Of a stretch of 64,000 bases of DNA, positions 7,047 through 16,868 are shown one piece after another (the first letter of the stretch is position 1; every line of letters begins with the position of its first letter). This DNA comes from an uncultured eubacterium 1-6. GTDB taxonomy: Bacteria; Bacillota; Clostridia; Lachnospirales; Lachnospiraceae. A program made the position numbers and the translations under genes. The stretch spans positions 259,300 to 323,299 of the forward strand of contig CAIFEZ010000001.1 in NCBI GenBank assembly GCA_903789595.1, in the 5' to 3' direction. The notes below the pieces were generated by a model. That model worked only from the letters and a program-made list of their open reading frames with translations. It had not been told where the DNA came from and ran no database searches.

Positions 7047-9464
7047 ATGATCAGAAAAATCAAAAATGTATTTATGCTCGGAACACCAAAGACAACCTAT
7101 ATATTTCAGGCTCTGCCAAGCGGTCATCTGGAGCATCTGTATTACGGCGTCTCATTGGGCGATTTTTCGGAAAAGACAGAGGAGGAGCTGTTGCAGGATG
7201 CAAAATGCCTGGAGGAGAAACGGGCATTTCCGGCGGGAAACATGATTTCCTATGATCAGGAGCACATCGGGCTTACGCTGGAGGATCTCCGCCTGGAGAT
7301 GTCATCACTCGGAAAGGGGGATATCCGCGAGCCCTTTGTTGAGGTGACCCATGCGGACGGAAGCGTGACCTCGGACTTCCTGTTCGAAGAGGCGCGGATC
7401 ACCGATGAGAAGCCGGAATTCCGCACACTTCCGGGGTCTCTGTTCGGAAACGGCGGGGTGCGGGAACAGAAGCGCACGGAGGATTTCTGCGGGGAGCGTT
7501 TCTCTCATCTGATTGTTACTCTGAAGGATGCCTCGTATGACCTTCGACTGGAGCTTCACTATTATGTGTTTGAGGACTGCGATGTCATTACGAGATCGAG
7601 CCGCATCGTCAATGACAGCGATGAGGCGGTGGTGCTGAACCGTCTGATGAGCACGCAGCTTGATTTCGAGGACAGCGGTTATATCATGAGCACCTTCCAC
7701 GGCGCCTGGGCGAGGGAAATGTACCGCTCGGACACACCGGCCGTCTCCGGCAAAATTGTAAACGCATCCAATGTGGGCTCTTCCTCCAATCGCAGCAACC
7801 CATTTGTGATGCTGCACAGAGAGGACACAACGGAATCCTCCGGGCTGTGCTTTGGACTGAACCTGATCTACAGCGGGAACCATTACGAAGCCGCTGAGGT
7901 GAATTCCTTCGGCAAGACCCGATTTGTATCCGGAATCAATCCGCAGTATTTCTCGTTTACGCTGCTGCCGGGAGAGGACTTCGAGGCTCCTGAGGCTGTG
8001 ATGACCTGCTCGGACGAGGGATACACGGGAATGAGTCTTTCCATGCATCATTTTGTCCGCGAACACATCAGCCGCGGCGTGTGGCAGCATAAAGCAAGAC
8101 CGGTCCTTCTGAACAGCTGGGAAGCCTCCTATTTCAAGATCAACGAGAGCCGTCTTCTCCGTCTGGCAAAGGCGGGGAAGGATGTCGGGATCGAGCTCTT
8201 CGTCATGGACGACGGCTGGTTCGGCGAGCGGAACGGCGATGACTGCTCTCTGGGAGACTGGGAAGTGAACAAATCAAAGCTTCCGGGAGGCCTCTCGCAG
8301 ATCTCGGAAAAGATGGAGGCGCTCGGTCTGATGTTCGGAATCTGGGTAGAGCCTGAGATGATCAGCCGGAAGAGCCGCCTCTATGAAGCACATCCGGACT
8401 GGGCGATGCATATCCCAGGGAAGCCCCACTCGGAGGGCAGGAACCAGATGGTTCTCGATCTGGCGAATCCGGAAGTGGTCGATTACATGATCGCAAAAAT
8501 GAGCGAGGTATTTTCCTCCGGAAAAATATCCTATGTAAAATGGGATATGAACCGCATCATGTCAGACATCTATTCGCCCTTCCTTCCGCCGGAACGTCAG
8601 GGAGAGACCGCGCACCGGTATATCTGCGGCTTCTATCGTCTGGCAAAGACACTCACCGAAAAGTTCCCGGAGATTCTCTTCGAGGGCTGCGCCGGGGGAG
8701 GATGCAGGTTCGATCTCGGAGCCCTCTGCTATTTTCCGCAGATCTGGGCGAGCGACGATACGGATCCCGTTATGCGCGCGAGAATCCAGCAGGGCTACAG
8801 CTACGGATATCCGGCTTCCGTGATGACCGCTCACGTATCCGCGAGTCCGAACCACCAGACGCTGCGGGAGACGCCGCTGGATACCAGATTCAACATCGCC
8901 TCCTTCGGCACACTCGGATATGAGCTGAACCTGAACGACCTCGGCAAGAAGGAAATGGATGAAATCCGAAAGCAGATCGCACTTTACAAGGAATGGCGCG
9001 ACGTCTTTCAGTTCGGTGATTTTTACCGCGGTCGGTTTGACAACATCGTCGAGTGGACGGTCGTGTCCGAGGACCGCAAACGTGCCGTCGGTATGATCTT
9101 CCAAAATCTGACGGAGGCAAATCATCCGTTCGAGATGTACCGGGCGAGAGGCCTCAGGGAAAAGAGCCGCTACCATTTCTATAATATCGCAAAGCGCCAT
9201 GATATCCGAGACTTCGGAGATCTGATCAACACCGCGGCTCCGGTACATGTGCGCCAGGGTTCTGTCCTTCAGAATATGATCGCCTGTTTCGTCACGATGC
9301 CGGGAGAGCAGGAGGAAATTGAAACGAACGGCGCGGTTCTGATGAAGGCAGGCGTGAAACTGCAGGGTGCGTACTGCGGAACCGGTTACAATGAGAATAC
9401 AAGATATTTTGCCGACTTCAATTCCAGAATGTATTTTATGGAAGAAGAGCAGCCGGAGAGATAA
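7047..9464 (+). CDS. Alpha-galactosidase, glycoside hydrolase family 36
   Basis: Retaining enzyme that hydrolyses terminal alpha-1,6-galactose from melibiose and raffinose-family sugars. An N-terminal beta-sandwich is followed by the catalytic barrel with the DDGW motif (MDDGWFGERNGDD). The nucleophile is Asp500 in YVKWDMNR and the acid/base is Asp570 in WASDDTD. The 70-residue spacing matches family members such as AgaA. A C-terminal beta domain follows. At 805 aa it is longer than the usual ~730. There is no signal peptide, so it is cytosolic and fits the importer upstream. GAGAGGA precedes ATG 7047. galT follows after 25 nt, so they are one operon. Confidence 0.95.
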   Translation: MIRKIKNVFMLGTPKTTYIFQALPSGHLEHLYYGVSLGDFSEKTEEELLQDAKCLEEKRAFPAGNMISYDQEHIGLTLEDLRLEMSSLGKGDIREPFVEVTHADGSVTSDFLFEEARITDEKPEFRTLPGSLFGNGGVREQKRTEDFCGERFSHLIVTLKDASYDLRLELHYYVFEDCDVITRSSRIVNDSDEAVVLNRLMSTQLDFEDSGYIMSTFHGAWAREMYRSDTPAVSGKIVNASNVGSSSNRSNPFVMLHREDTTESSGLCFGLNLIYSGNHYEAAEVNSFGKTRFVSGINPQYFSFTLLPGEDFEAPEAVMTCSDEGYTGMSLSMHHFVREHISRGVWQHKARPVLLNSWEASYFKINESRLLRLAKAGKDVGIELFVMDDGWFGERNGDDCSLGDWEVNKSKLPGGLSQISEKMEALGLMFGIWVEPEMISRKSRLYEAHPDWAMHIPGKPHSEGRNQMVLDLANPEVVDYMIAKMSEVFSSGKISYVKWDMNRIMSDIYSPFLPPERQGETAHRYICGFYRLAKTLTEKFPEILFEGCAGGGCRFDLGALCYFPQIWASDDTDPVMRARIQQGYSYGYPASVMTAHVSASPNHQTLRETPLDTRFNIASFGTLGYELNLNDLGKKEMDEIRKQIALYKEWRDVFQFGDFYRGRFDNIVEWTVVSEDRKRAVGMIFQNLTEANHPFEMYRARGLREKSRYHFYNIAKRHDIRDFGDLINTAAPVHVRQGSVLQNMIACFVTMPGEQEEIETNGAVLMKAGVKLQGAYCGTGYNENTRYFADFNSRMYFMEEEQPER

Positions 9465-9489
9465 GATAGATGCAGAATGGAGAAAAATT

Positions 9490-11028
9490 ATGAGTGATAC
9501 AGACAACGCAATAACCAGGCTCGCCGGATACGGGCTTTACACGGGACTTATTGAGACAGAGGATATCATCTATACGGTCAACCAGCTTCTGATGACGCTC
9601 GGAAAGGACAGCTATGAGGGCAGTCGGGAAGAAGTAATGGCATACGCGTCAACGCTGAACGATGAGCGGATCGCATCGGGAACGGAGCTTGAAGAGACAC
9701 TGAAGGAGCTGACCGACGACGCGGTCTCGAGGGGGCTGACCGGCGGAGACAGCACCGTCTACCGAGATCTTTTTGACACCCGCCTGATGGGATGTCTGAC
9801 GCCGAGACCCTTTGAAGTGATCCGTAAATTCCGGAAGCTGTACGAGGAATCTCCGGTGAAGGCGACCGACTGGTATTATGATTTTTCCAGAAATACGGAT
9901 TACATCCGCAGATATCGGATCGCGAAGGATATGAAGTGGAAGGTTCCGACAGAGTACGGAGACTTGGACATCACCATCAATCTGTCAAAGCCGGAAAAGG
10001 ACCCGAAGGCTATCGCGGCGGCGAGAAATGCGAAGCAGTCGGGATATCCGAAATGTCAGCTCTGCAGGGAGAATGAGGGCTATGCCGGGAGAGTCGATCA
10101 TCCGGCGCGGGAAAACCACAGGGTAATACCGGTGACCATTCAGAATTCCGAATGGTGCTTCCAGTATTCTCCGTATGTGTATTATAACGAGCACTGTATT
10201 GTCTTCAACTCGCGGCATATCCCGATGAAGATCGAGCACGCGACCTTCTGCAAGCTTTTCGATTTTGTAAAGATGTTTCCGCATTACTTTGTCGGATCGA
10301 ATGCGGATCTTCCGATTGTAGGAGGATCCATACTCAGCCACGATCATTTCCAGGGCGGCCACTACGAGTTTGCAATGGCAAAGGCGCCGGTGGAGCGAAG
10401 CTTCCTCGTACCCGGATTCGAGGATGTGAATTCCGGAATCGTGAAATGGCCGATGTCCTGCATCCGTCTCTCCGGTCCGGATACCGGCCGTATCATTGCG
10501 CTCGCGGACAGAATCCTCGGCGCCTGGAGAGGGTATACAGACGAAGACGCATTCATCTATGCCGAGACAGACGGAACCCCGCACAACACGATCACACCGA
10601 TCGCGCGGAAACGCGGAGACAATTACGAGCTGGATCTCGTGCTCCGGAACAATATCACAACAGAAGAGCACCCGCTCGGCGTCTTCCATCCGCACGCGGA
10701 GCTGCACCATATCAAAAAAGAAAACATCGGACTGATTGAGGTGATGGGGCTTGCGGTACTTCCGGCCAGACTCAAGAAGGAGATGGCGGATCTCAGAGAA
10801 GCCATGCTCGCAGGGCGTGATCTGCGTTCGGACGAGGAACTGGCGAAGCATGCGGACTGGGCAGATCAGATTGTGAAGCATCACGGCGCGCTCGACAGGA
10901 CGAATATCGATGAGATTCTGAAAGAAGAAATCGGAAAGGTGTTCATGCTTGTGCTGGAGGATGCCGGCGTATTCAAACGCACGCCGGAAGGACAGGAAGC
11001 CTTCGGCCGCTTCATTCGTTCTCTGTGA
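9490..11028 (+). CDS. galT: UTP-hexose-1-phosphate (galactose-1-phosphate) uridylyltransferase, class II
   Basis: Leloir-pathway enzyme exchanging UMP between UDP-glucose and galactose-1-phosphate. It is the long Firmicutes class II form (512 aa), not the short E. coli-type HIT enzyme. Visible family segments include YPKCQLCRENEGYAGR, the GGSILSHDHFQGG active-site region and an HPHAELHHIKKENIGLIEVMG stretch. The ORF in the track begins at 9367 inside the upstream gene; ATG 9490 with GGAG about 8 nt ahead is the proper start. It uses galactose released by the preceding alpha-galactosidase. galK and galE are not in the window. Confidence 0.95.
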   Translation: MSDTDNAITRLAGYGLYTGLIETEDIIYTVNQLLMTLGKDSYEGSREEVMAYASTLNDERIASGTELEETLKELTDDAVSRGLTGGDSTVYRDLFDTRLMGCLTPRPFEVIRKFRKLYEESPVKATDWYYDFSRNTDYIRRYRIAKDMKWKVPTEYGDLDITINLSKPEKDPKAIAAARNAKQSGYPKCQLCRENEGYAGRVDHPARENHRVIPVTIQNSEWCFQYSPYVYYNEHCIVFNSRHIPMKIEHATFCKLFDFVKMFPHYFVGSNADLPIVGGSILSHDHFQGGHYEFAMAKAPVERSFLVPGFEDVNSGIVKWPMSCIRLSGPDTGRIIALADRILGAWRGYTDEDAFIYAETDGTPHNTITPIARKRGDNYELDLVLRNNITTEEHPLGVFHPHAELHHIKKENIGLIEVMGLAVLPARLKKEMADLREAMLAGRDLRSDEELAKHADWADQIVKHHGALDRTNIDEILKEEIGKVFMLVLEDAGVFKRTPEGQEAFGRFIRSL

Positions 11029-11038
11029 GGAAGGTTTT

Positions 11039-11716
11039 ATGAGCGAAAAGATCGTATTTGAAAAGCCGGGCAATTTCCTGTATCCCGTTCCGGCGGTCAT
11101 GGTCAGCATGGCTGGAGAGGCGCCCGGACAGACAAATCGGAGCGATCGGGAGAAGCCGGACATCGCGGCATACGATGCGGCGGGCATTCCGAACATCATC
11201 ACGGTCGCATGGGCGGGCACGGTCTGTTCCGATCCGCCGATGCTGTCGATCTCCGTCCGCCGAAGCCGGTATTCCTGGCATCTGCTGAAGGAACACGGGG
11301 AGTTTGTTGTAAACCTGACCACAGACCGGCTGGTGCGCGCGGCGGACTTCTGCGGCGTGAGATCCGGTAGGGATCTGAATAAATTTGAAGCCTGCCATCT
11401 GACACCCGGAAAGGGCATCCGGGTTCAGGCCCCGGTCATTGAGGAATCACCGGTGAATATCGAGTGCAGAGTAAAGCAGGTCCTGGAGCTCGGAAGTCAT
11501 GACATGTTCCTCGCCGAGGTCGTCTGCATTCAGGCAGACGGCCGGTATATGGATGAGAAGGGCGGCTTCCGGCTTGAGAAAGCAGGGCTGACCGCTTATT
11601 CCCACGGAAGGTATTACGAGCTCGGAAGAGAACTGGGCAGTTTCGGGTACTCGGTCAGGAAGAAGAGCGGAAAAACAAAAAAGCGCGGGCAGGTTTCCGG
11701 AAGCAGAAGAAAATAA
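11039..11716 (+). CDS. Flavin reductase-like FMN-binding protein
   Basis: 225 aa with the flavin reductase-like split-barrel pattern (NIITVAWAGTVCSDPPMLSISVRRSRYSW, then EFVVNLTT). Such proteins bind FMN and often act as NAD(P)H:flavin reductases. Compared with the family, it has an extra ~30-residue polar insertion after YPVPAVMVS. The track ORF starts at 10949; GAGGAAGG ahead of ATG 11039 decides the start. It follows galT by 10 nt, so it is cotranscribed with a sugar operon, which does not explain its role. The C-terminus is Lys/Arg-rich. Confidence 0.85.
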   Translation: MSEKIVFEKPGNFLYPVPAVMVSMAGEAPGQTNRSDREKPDIAAYDAAGIPNIITVAWAGTVCSDPPMLSISVRRSRYSWHLLKEHGEFVVNLTTDRLVRAADFCGVRSGRDLNKFEACHLTPGKGIRVQAPVIEESPVNIECRVKQVLELGSHDMFLAEVVCIQADGRYMDEKGGFRLEKAGLTAYSHGRYYELGRELGSFGYSVRKKSGKTKKRGQVSGSRRK

Positions 11717-11756
11717 GCAGTCTTCAAAACCGGATCCGTTCACGCTTAACCGGTAC

Positions 11757-11812
11757 TGATCAGGCAGGGCTGTGAAATCCCTGTCTTGTCAGTTGTGCGT
11801 GAACAGTAACGA
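11757..11812 (+). repeat. Copy of the dispersed CTGTGAAATCC repeat
   Basis: CAGGGCTGTGAAATCC..GTGAACAGTAAC resembles the elements at 420-495 and 37789-37855. Intergenic, between the flavin reductase gene and the tRNA-Leu promoter. Confidence 0.55.
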
Positions 11813-11865
11813 CCACCCTGAAAAAAGACCACCCTGAAAAAAGTTTTGAAAAATTAAAAATACAG

Positions 11866-11894
11866 TTGACAATCCCGAAAAGGTCTGTTAAGAT
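11866..11894 (+). promoter_or_regulatory. Promoter of tRNA-Leu
   Basis: Perfect -35 TTGACA (11866-11871), 17-bp spacer, -10 TAAGAT (11889-11894), about 50 bp before the tRNA. Confidence 0.75.
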
Positions 11895-11946
11895 AATCAT
11901 CGTTGTGAGCGACAGAAAACGCACACGACATTCAATATCAGTAAAT

Positions 11947-12030
11947 GCAGGAATGGCGGAATTGGCAGACGCGCAGGCTTCAGGTGCCTGTGGTAGCAAT
12001 ACTGTGCGGGTTCAAGTCCCGCTTCCTGCA
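11947..12030 (+). tRNA. tRNA-Leu (anticodon CAG)
   Basis: 84-nt class II tRNA. Acceptor stem GCAGGAA/TTCCTGC with discriminator A. Anticodon stem CAGGC/GCCTG with loop TTCAGGT gives CAG, reading CTG codons. GGTTCAAGTCC T-arm. No CCA is encoded. Confidence 0.96.
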
Positions 12031-12120
12031 CTTTCTTTTTGCCCGAAAACAGGAAACGGAAAGAAGAGGCCGGTAAGCATTGATGCCAGTTACTTTGATC
12101 ACAGAAGAATGAACAGGAGA

Positions 12121-12165
12121 GCCACAGGAGCACGTATTCGTGTTCCCGTGGCTTTTCTTTTTATT
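12121..12165 (+). terminator. Terminator after tRNA-Leu
   Basis: GCCACAGGAGCACG pairs with CGTGTTCCCGTGGC around a 4-nt loop, followed by TTTTCTTTTT. The remaining space to carA holds TATAAT at 12210-12215 with a weak -35, a likely carA promoter, and a CGCTTCGCG element at about 12249. No pyrimidine attenuator is recognisable. Confidence 0.88.
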
Positions 12166-12347
12166 TTTCAATTTCGTAATTTTAAGAGGAAAGATTCACG
12201 AACCTGTGCTATAATCGGGCAGAAGAAACATGCAACGAAATCATATGCGCTTCGCGGGCTGTAAATAAAAGCATCCATAAAAGCTTTTATCCTGCAGACG
12301 GAGCGCTGCTTGCTGTAGAGGCTACGGATTGTACAAGGAGCACGCAA

Positions 12348-13505
12348 ATGAAAGCTTATTTGATTCTGGAAGACGGGCATGTATTTACGGGAAAAAGTAT
12401 AGGATCCAGAAAGACTGTCATAAGCGAGATCGTCTTCAATACATCGATGACCGGTTATGAGGAAGTTCTGACGGATCCGTCCTACTCGGGACAAGCTGTC
12501 TGCATGACATATCCTTTGATCGGCAACTACGGGATCTGCTATAAAGATCAGGAGTCTCTGAGACCCTATATGGATGGCTTCATTGTTCATGAGCTGTCAA
12601 GGGTTCCCAGCAATTTCCGCGAAGAGGACACCATTCAGGCATTCCTGAAGCGCTATGATGTTCCAGGCATCGAGGGAATTGACACGCGTGCGCTGACGAA
12701 GATCCTTCGCGAGTCCGGCACGATGAACGGCATGATCACGACAAGTCCCGATGTTGTGCCGGAGGAAGTGCTTCCGCAGATCCGGGCGTACCGAACCGGG
12801 AATGAGGTGGAAGAGGTCACCTGCACGGAGAAGGAATTCTGGCCGGCGACAGATACCGTTGTCGGAGGCATTACGAGCCCGGCCTACAAGGACGCGGATC
12901 CCGAGGCTCCGGTATCCGGAAAGCGGACCGGACGGAAGTACAGAGTAGCTCTGATGGATTTCGGCGTGAAATACAACATCATTCGCTCTCTGAATCAGAG
13001 AGGCTGTGACGTCACGGTGTATCCGGCCTGGACGAAGGCGGAAGAGGTTCTCGCCGGTCATCCGGACGGAATCATGCTGACAAACGGTCCCGGCGACCCG
13101 AAGGACTGTCCGGGCGAGATCCGTGAGGTTCGGAAGCTTTACGAGTCGGACGTGCCGATCTACGCGATCTGCATGGGCCATCAGCTTATGGCGCTTGCCG
13201 CCGGATTCAACACAAAGAAGATGAAATACGGCCACAGAGGAGGAAACCACCCGGTAAAGGATCTGGAAACCGGACGGGTCTATATCACCTCGCAGAATCA
13301 CGGATATGTGGTCGATACGGACACGGTAGACCCGGAGATCGCCGAGCCTGCCTACGTGAATGTAAATGACAGGACGAACGAAGGACTCCGCTATAAAGGA
13401 AAGAATATTTTTACAACGCAGTTTCATCCTGAGGCGTGCCCCGGTCCGCAGGATTCCGCATATCTGTTTGACAAATTTATCCGAATGATGGGAGGTGACC
13501 AGTAA
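12348..13505 (+). CDS. carA: Carbamoyl-phosphate synthase small (glutaminase) subunit
   Basis: Hydrolyses glutamine and channels ammonia to CarB for carbamoyl phosphate, the precursor of pyrimidines and arginine. N-terminal CPSase_sm domain, then a class I glutamine amidotransferase domain with nucleophile Cys in AICMGHQLM and the His/Glu pair in FHPEACPGP. 385 aa, normal length (~360-390). AAGGAG precedes ATG 12348. Its stop TAA overlaps the carB start by one base (TAATG), so the two are translationally coupled. Confidence 0.98.
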   Translation: MKAYLILEDGHVFTGKSIGSRKTVISEIVFNTSMTGYEEVLTDPSYSGQAVCMTYPLIGNYGICYKDQESLRPYMDGFIVHELSRVPSNFREEDTIQAFLKRYDVPGIEGIDTRALTKILRESGTMNGMITTSPDVVPEEVLPQIRAYRTGNEVEEVTCTEKEFWPATDTVVGGITSPAYKDADPEAPVSGKRTGRKYRVALMDFGVKYNIIRSLNQRGCDVTVYPAWTKAEEVLAGHPDGIMLTNGPGDPKDCPGEIREVRKLYESDVPIYAICMGHQLMALAAGFNTKKMKYGHRGGNHPVKDLETGRVYITSQNHGYVVDTDTVDPEIAEPAYVNVNDRTNEGLRYKGKNIFTTQFHPEACPGPQDSAYLFDKFIRMMGGDQ

Positions 13506-16500
13506 TGTCCAGAGATATGAGTATAAAGAAGGTTCTGGTAATCGGTTCCGGTCCTATCGTCATCGGACAGGCGGCGGAGTTTGACTATGCTGGTACACAG
13601 TGCTGCCGTTCCCTGAAGGAAGAGGGTGTCGAGGTTGTGCTTCTGAATTCCAACCCGGCCACCATCATGACGGATGGAGATATTGCGGACAAGGTCTATA
13701 TCGAGCCGCTGACCGTTGAGGTTGTGGAACAGCTGATTCTGAAGGAAAAGCCTGACAGCGTGCTTCCGACCATGGGAGGACAGGCGGGGCTGAATCTCGC
13801 CATGGAGCTGGAGGACCGCGGATTTCTCAAGGAGAATAATGTACGGCTGATCGGTACCACCTCTCTTACGATCAAGAAGGCAGAAGACCGTCAGATGTTC
13901 AAGGACACCATGGAGAAAATCGGAGAGCCGGTAGCGGCTTCCGAGGTCGTTCACAGCCTGGAGCACGGCATACGGTTTGCGGAGAAAATCGGCTATCCGG
14001 TGGTGCTTCGTCCTGCTTATACGCTCGGAGGCTCGGGCGGCGGAATCGCTCACGATGAGAACGAGCTGCGCGAGATCCTGGCCAACGGACTCCGGCTTTC
14101 CCGCGTGCATGAGGTGCTGGTCGAGCGTTACATCGGCGGCTGGAAGGAAATCGAGTACGAGGTAATGCGCGATTCCGCGGGAAATGTCATCACCGTCTGC
14201 AACATGGAGAACATAGATCCGGTCGGCGTTCACACCGGCGATTCCATCGTCGTCGCCCCGTCTCAGACGCTCGGAGACAAGGAGTATCAGATGCTCCGGA
14301 CATCTGCCCTGAACATCATCACCGAGCTGGGCATCACGGGCGGCTGCAATGTGCAGTATGCTCTGAATCCGGACAGCTTCGAGTATTGTGTCATCGAGGT
14401 CAATCCGCGTGTGAGCCGTTCCTCAGCGCTTGCCTCCAAGGCCACCGGTTATCCGATCGCGAAGGTCGCGGCGAAGATCGCTCTCGGCTATACGCTGGAT
14501 GAGATTCCGAATGCTATCACGAAGAAGACCTTCGCCAGTTTCGAGCCGATGCTGGACTACTGTGTCGTCAAGATCCCAAGGCTTCCGTTTGATAAGTTCA
14601 TTACAGCGAAGCGAACGTTGACGACGCAGATGAAGGCTACCGGCGAGGTCATGAGCATCTGCACGAATTTCGAGGGAGCTCTGATGAAGGCGATCCGCTC
14701 CCTCGAGCAGCATGTGGATTCTCTGATGAGCTATGATTTCTCAGATCTCTCCGAGGAGCAGCTGATTCACGATCTGTCCATCATCGATGATATGCGGATC
14801 TGGAGAATCGCGGAGGCGGTGAGAAGAGGAATCCCGTATGACCGGATTCATTCCATCACGAAGATTGACATCTGGTTCATCGACAAGATCGCCAGACTCG
14901 TGGAGATGGAGAATACGCTGAAGAGCGGGAAGCTCGACGTGGAGACCCTGTGCGAGGCAAAGCGCATGGAATTCCCGGATTATCTGATCGCAAAGCTGAA
15001 TGGCTCTCTTTCTGAGGAAGAGGTCAAGAAGATGCGGAAGCAGGCGGGAATCACCGCCGCGTACAAGATGGTTGACACCTGTGCCGCAGAGTTCTCCGCG
15101 GAGACACCATACTTCTACTCGGTTTACGGGGGCGAGAACGAGGCGGTTTCCACCGGAGACCGGAAGAAGGTTCTCGTGCTCGGATCCGGCCCGATCCGGA
15201 TCGGCCAGGGAATTGAGTTCGATTTCTGCTCGGTTCACGCGACCTGGGCGTTTGAAAAGGAAGGTTACGAAACCATTATCATCAACAACAACCCGGAGAC
15301 AGTCTCCACGGACTTCGACATCGCGGATAAGCTCTATTTTGAGCCGCTGACGCCGGAGGACGTGGAAAACGTAGTGAATGTCGAGCATCCGGACGGAGCT
15401 GTCGTGCAGTTCGGCGGGCAGACGGCGATCAAGCTGACCGAGGCACTGATGAAGATGGGCGTTCCGATCCTCGGCACCTCCGCGTCAGACGTGGATGCGG
15501 CCGAAGACAGGGAGAGATTTGACCAGATCCTCCGTCAGACCGGAATTCCGAGGGCTTCGGGCGGCACCGTATTCACGGCGGAAGAGGGCGTAAAGGTTGC
15601 CAATGAGCTCGGCTACCCGGTTCTGGTGCGTCCGTCCTACGTTCTCGGCGGACAGGGCATGCAGATCGCGATCAGCGATGACGACATCCGTGAATATATC
15701 GGTGTCATCAACCGATACACGCAGGAGCACCCGATTCTCGTCGACAAATATCTGGCGGGAACCGAGATTGAGGTCGATGCGGTCTGTGACGGCGAGGACA
15801 TCCTGATCCCCGGTATCATGCAGCATATCGAGCGGGCAGGCATTCACTCCGGAGACAGCATTTCCGTGTATCCGGCGAAGGATCTTTCGGATGAAATCAA
15901 GAAGAAGATCGAGACCGACACCCGGAAGCTCGCAAACGCGCTACACGTTCTCGGAATGATCAACATTCAGTTTATCGTATACAAGAACGAGGTGTATGTC
16001 ATCGAGGTGAACCCGAGATCCTCGCGAACCGTTCCTTATATCAGCAAGGTCACCGGAATTCCGATCGTTCCGCTCGCGGCGCAGGTGATTCTCGGCCATA
16101 AGATCCGTGAGCTCGGATACGAGCCCGGCCTTCAGCCGGAGGCAGACTACATGGCGATCAAGATGCCCGTCTTCTCGTTTGAGAAGATCCGTGACGCGGA
16201 CATCAGCCTCGGACCGGAGATGAAATCCACCGGGGAATGTCTCGGAATCGCGAAGTCCTTCAATGAGGCACTTTACAAGGCCTTCATCGGTGCCGGCGTG
16301 CGCCTTCCGAAATACAAGAATATGATCGTTACCGTCCGCGACAGCGAGAAGGAGGAGATCACACCGATCATTAAGAGATTTGAAAATCTCGGATATAAGA
16401 TTTTCTCAACCCGCGGAACCGCGAAGTATCTGACGGAACACGGCGTTCACGCCGTTCCGGTCAATAAAATCGAGCAGCCGAGCCCGAATCTTATGGATCT

Positions 16501-16729
16501 GATTCTCGGCCATAAGATTGATCTGGTTATCGATATACCGGAGCAGGGCGCCGAGCACTCCAGAGATGGATTTGTGATCCGAAGAAATGCCATCGAAACC
16601 GGCGTAAATGTCATCACGGCGGTGGATACGGCAAGAGCGCTGGCCACTTCCCTGGAGAACACAGATATCAAGACGCTGGATCTGATCGATATTGCCAGGA
16701 TTCTGAAACGAGGAAACAGAAACGAATAG
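13505..16729 (+). CDS. carB: Carbamoyl-phosphate synthase large subunit
   Basis: Makes carbamoyl phosphate from bicarbonate, ammonia and two ATP. 1074 aa with the expected internal duplication: two ATP-grasp halves each opening with a dinucleotide-like motif (VIGSGPIVIGQAAEFDY near residue 13, VLGSGPIRIGQGIEFDF near 557), and a C-terminal MGS-like allosteric domain from about residue 940 (GYKIFSTRGTAKYL). GGAGGTGA lies 5-12 nt before the start. No truncation or missing motif is seen. It ends in a strong terminator. Confidence 0.98.
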   Translation: MSRDMSIKKVLVIGSGPIVIGQAAEFDYAGTQCCRSLKEEGVEVVLLNSNPATIMTDGDIADKVYIEPLTVEVVEQLILKEKPDSVLPTMGGQAGLNLAMELEDRGFLKENNVRLIGTTSLTIKKAEDRQMFKDTMEKIGEPVAASEVVHSLEHGIRFAEKIGYPVVLRPAYTLGGSGGGIAHDENELREILANGLRLSRVHEVLVERYIGGWKEIEYEVMRDSAGNVITVCNMENIDPVGVHTGDSIVVAPSQTLGDKEYQMLRTSALNIITELGITGGCNVQYALNPDSFEYCVIEVNPRVSRSSALASKATGYPIAKVAAKIALGYTLDEIPNAITKKTFASFEPMLDYCVVKIPRLPFDKFITAKRTLTTQMKATGEVMSICTNFEGALMKAIRSLEQHVDSLMSYDFSDLSEEQLIHDLSIIDDMRIWRIAEAVRRGIPYDRIHSITKIDIWFIDKIARLVEMENTLKSGKLDVETLCEAKRMEFPDYLIAKLNGSLSEEEVKKMRKQAGITAAYKMVDTCAAEFSAETPYFYSVYGGENEAVSTGDRKKVLVLGSGPIRIGQGIEFDFCSVHATWAFEKEGYETIIINNNPETVSTDFDIADKLYFEPLTPEDVENVVNVEHPDGAVVQFGGQTAIKLTEALMKMGVPILGTSASDVDAAEDRERFDQILRQTGIPRASGGTVFTAEEGVKVANELGYPVLVRPSYVLGGQGMQIAISDDDIREYIGVINRYTQEHPILVDKYLAGTEIEVDAVCDGEDILIPGIMQHIERAGIHSGDSISVYPAKDLSDEIKKKIETDTRKLANALHVLGMINIQFIVYKNEVYVIEVNPRSSRTVPYISKVTGIPIVPLAAQVILGHKIRELGYEPGLQPEADYMAIKMPVFSFEKIRDADISLGPEMKSTGECLGIAKSFNEALYKAFIGAGVRLPKYKNMIVTVRDSEKEEITPIIKRFENLGYKIFSTRGTAKYLTEHGVHAVPVNKIEQPSPNLMDLILGHKIDLVIDIPEQGAEHSRDGFVIRRNAIETGVNVITAVDTARALATSLENTDIKTLDLIDIARILKRGNRNE

Positions 16730-16741
16730 AAGTCAGAGGAA

Positions 16742-16784
16742 AATCCGGTTTTTACCAAAGCTGTAAAGACCGGATTCCTTTGTC
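16742..16784 (+). terminator. Terminator after carAB
   Basis: AATCCGGTTTTTAC pairs with GTAAAGACCGGATT, a 14-bp stem with one G-T pair, followed by CCTTTGTCTT. Confidence 0.8.
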
Positions 16785-16868
16785 TTACCGCAGCCGCTCC
16801 TGTTCACGGCATGCGATTTTTGTTTTTATGTGAACCGCAGCCTGTAACCAGAATAAGGAAAAGGAAAA

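Noticed and set aside
6929-7255. 108-aa ORF over the alpha-galactosidase promoter and start
   Set aside because: It crosses the terminator tail, promoter and the first codons of a well-supported gene in another frame.
9985-11418. 477-aa minus-strand ORF
   Set aside because: Antisense to galT and the flavin reductase gene; no family motif.
12216-12347. PyrR-type attenuator before carA
   Set aside because: No anti-terminator/terminator pair or PyrR-binding loop can be made out; the ATAAAAGCTTTTAT palindrome lacks a T run.
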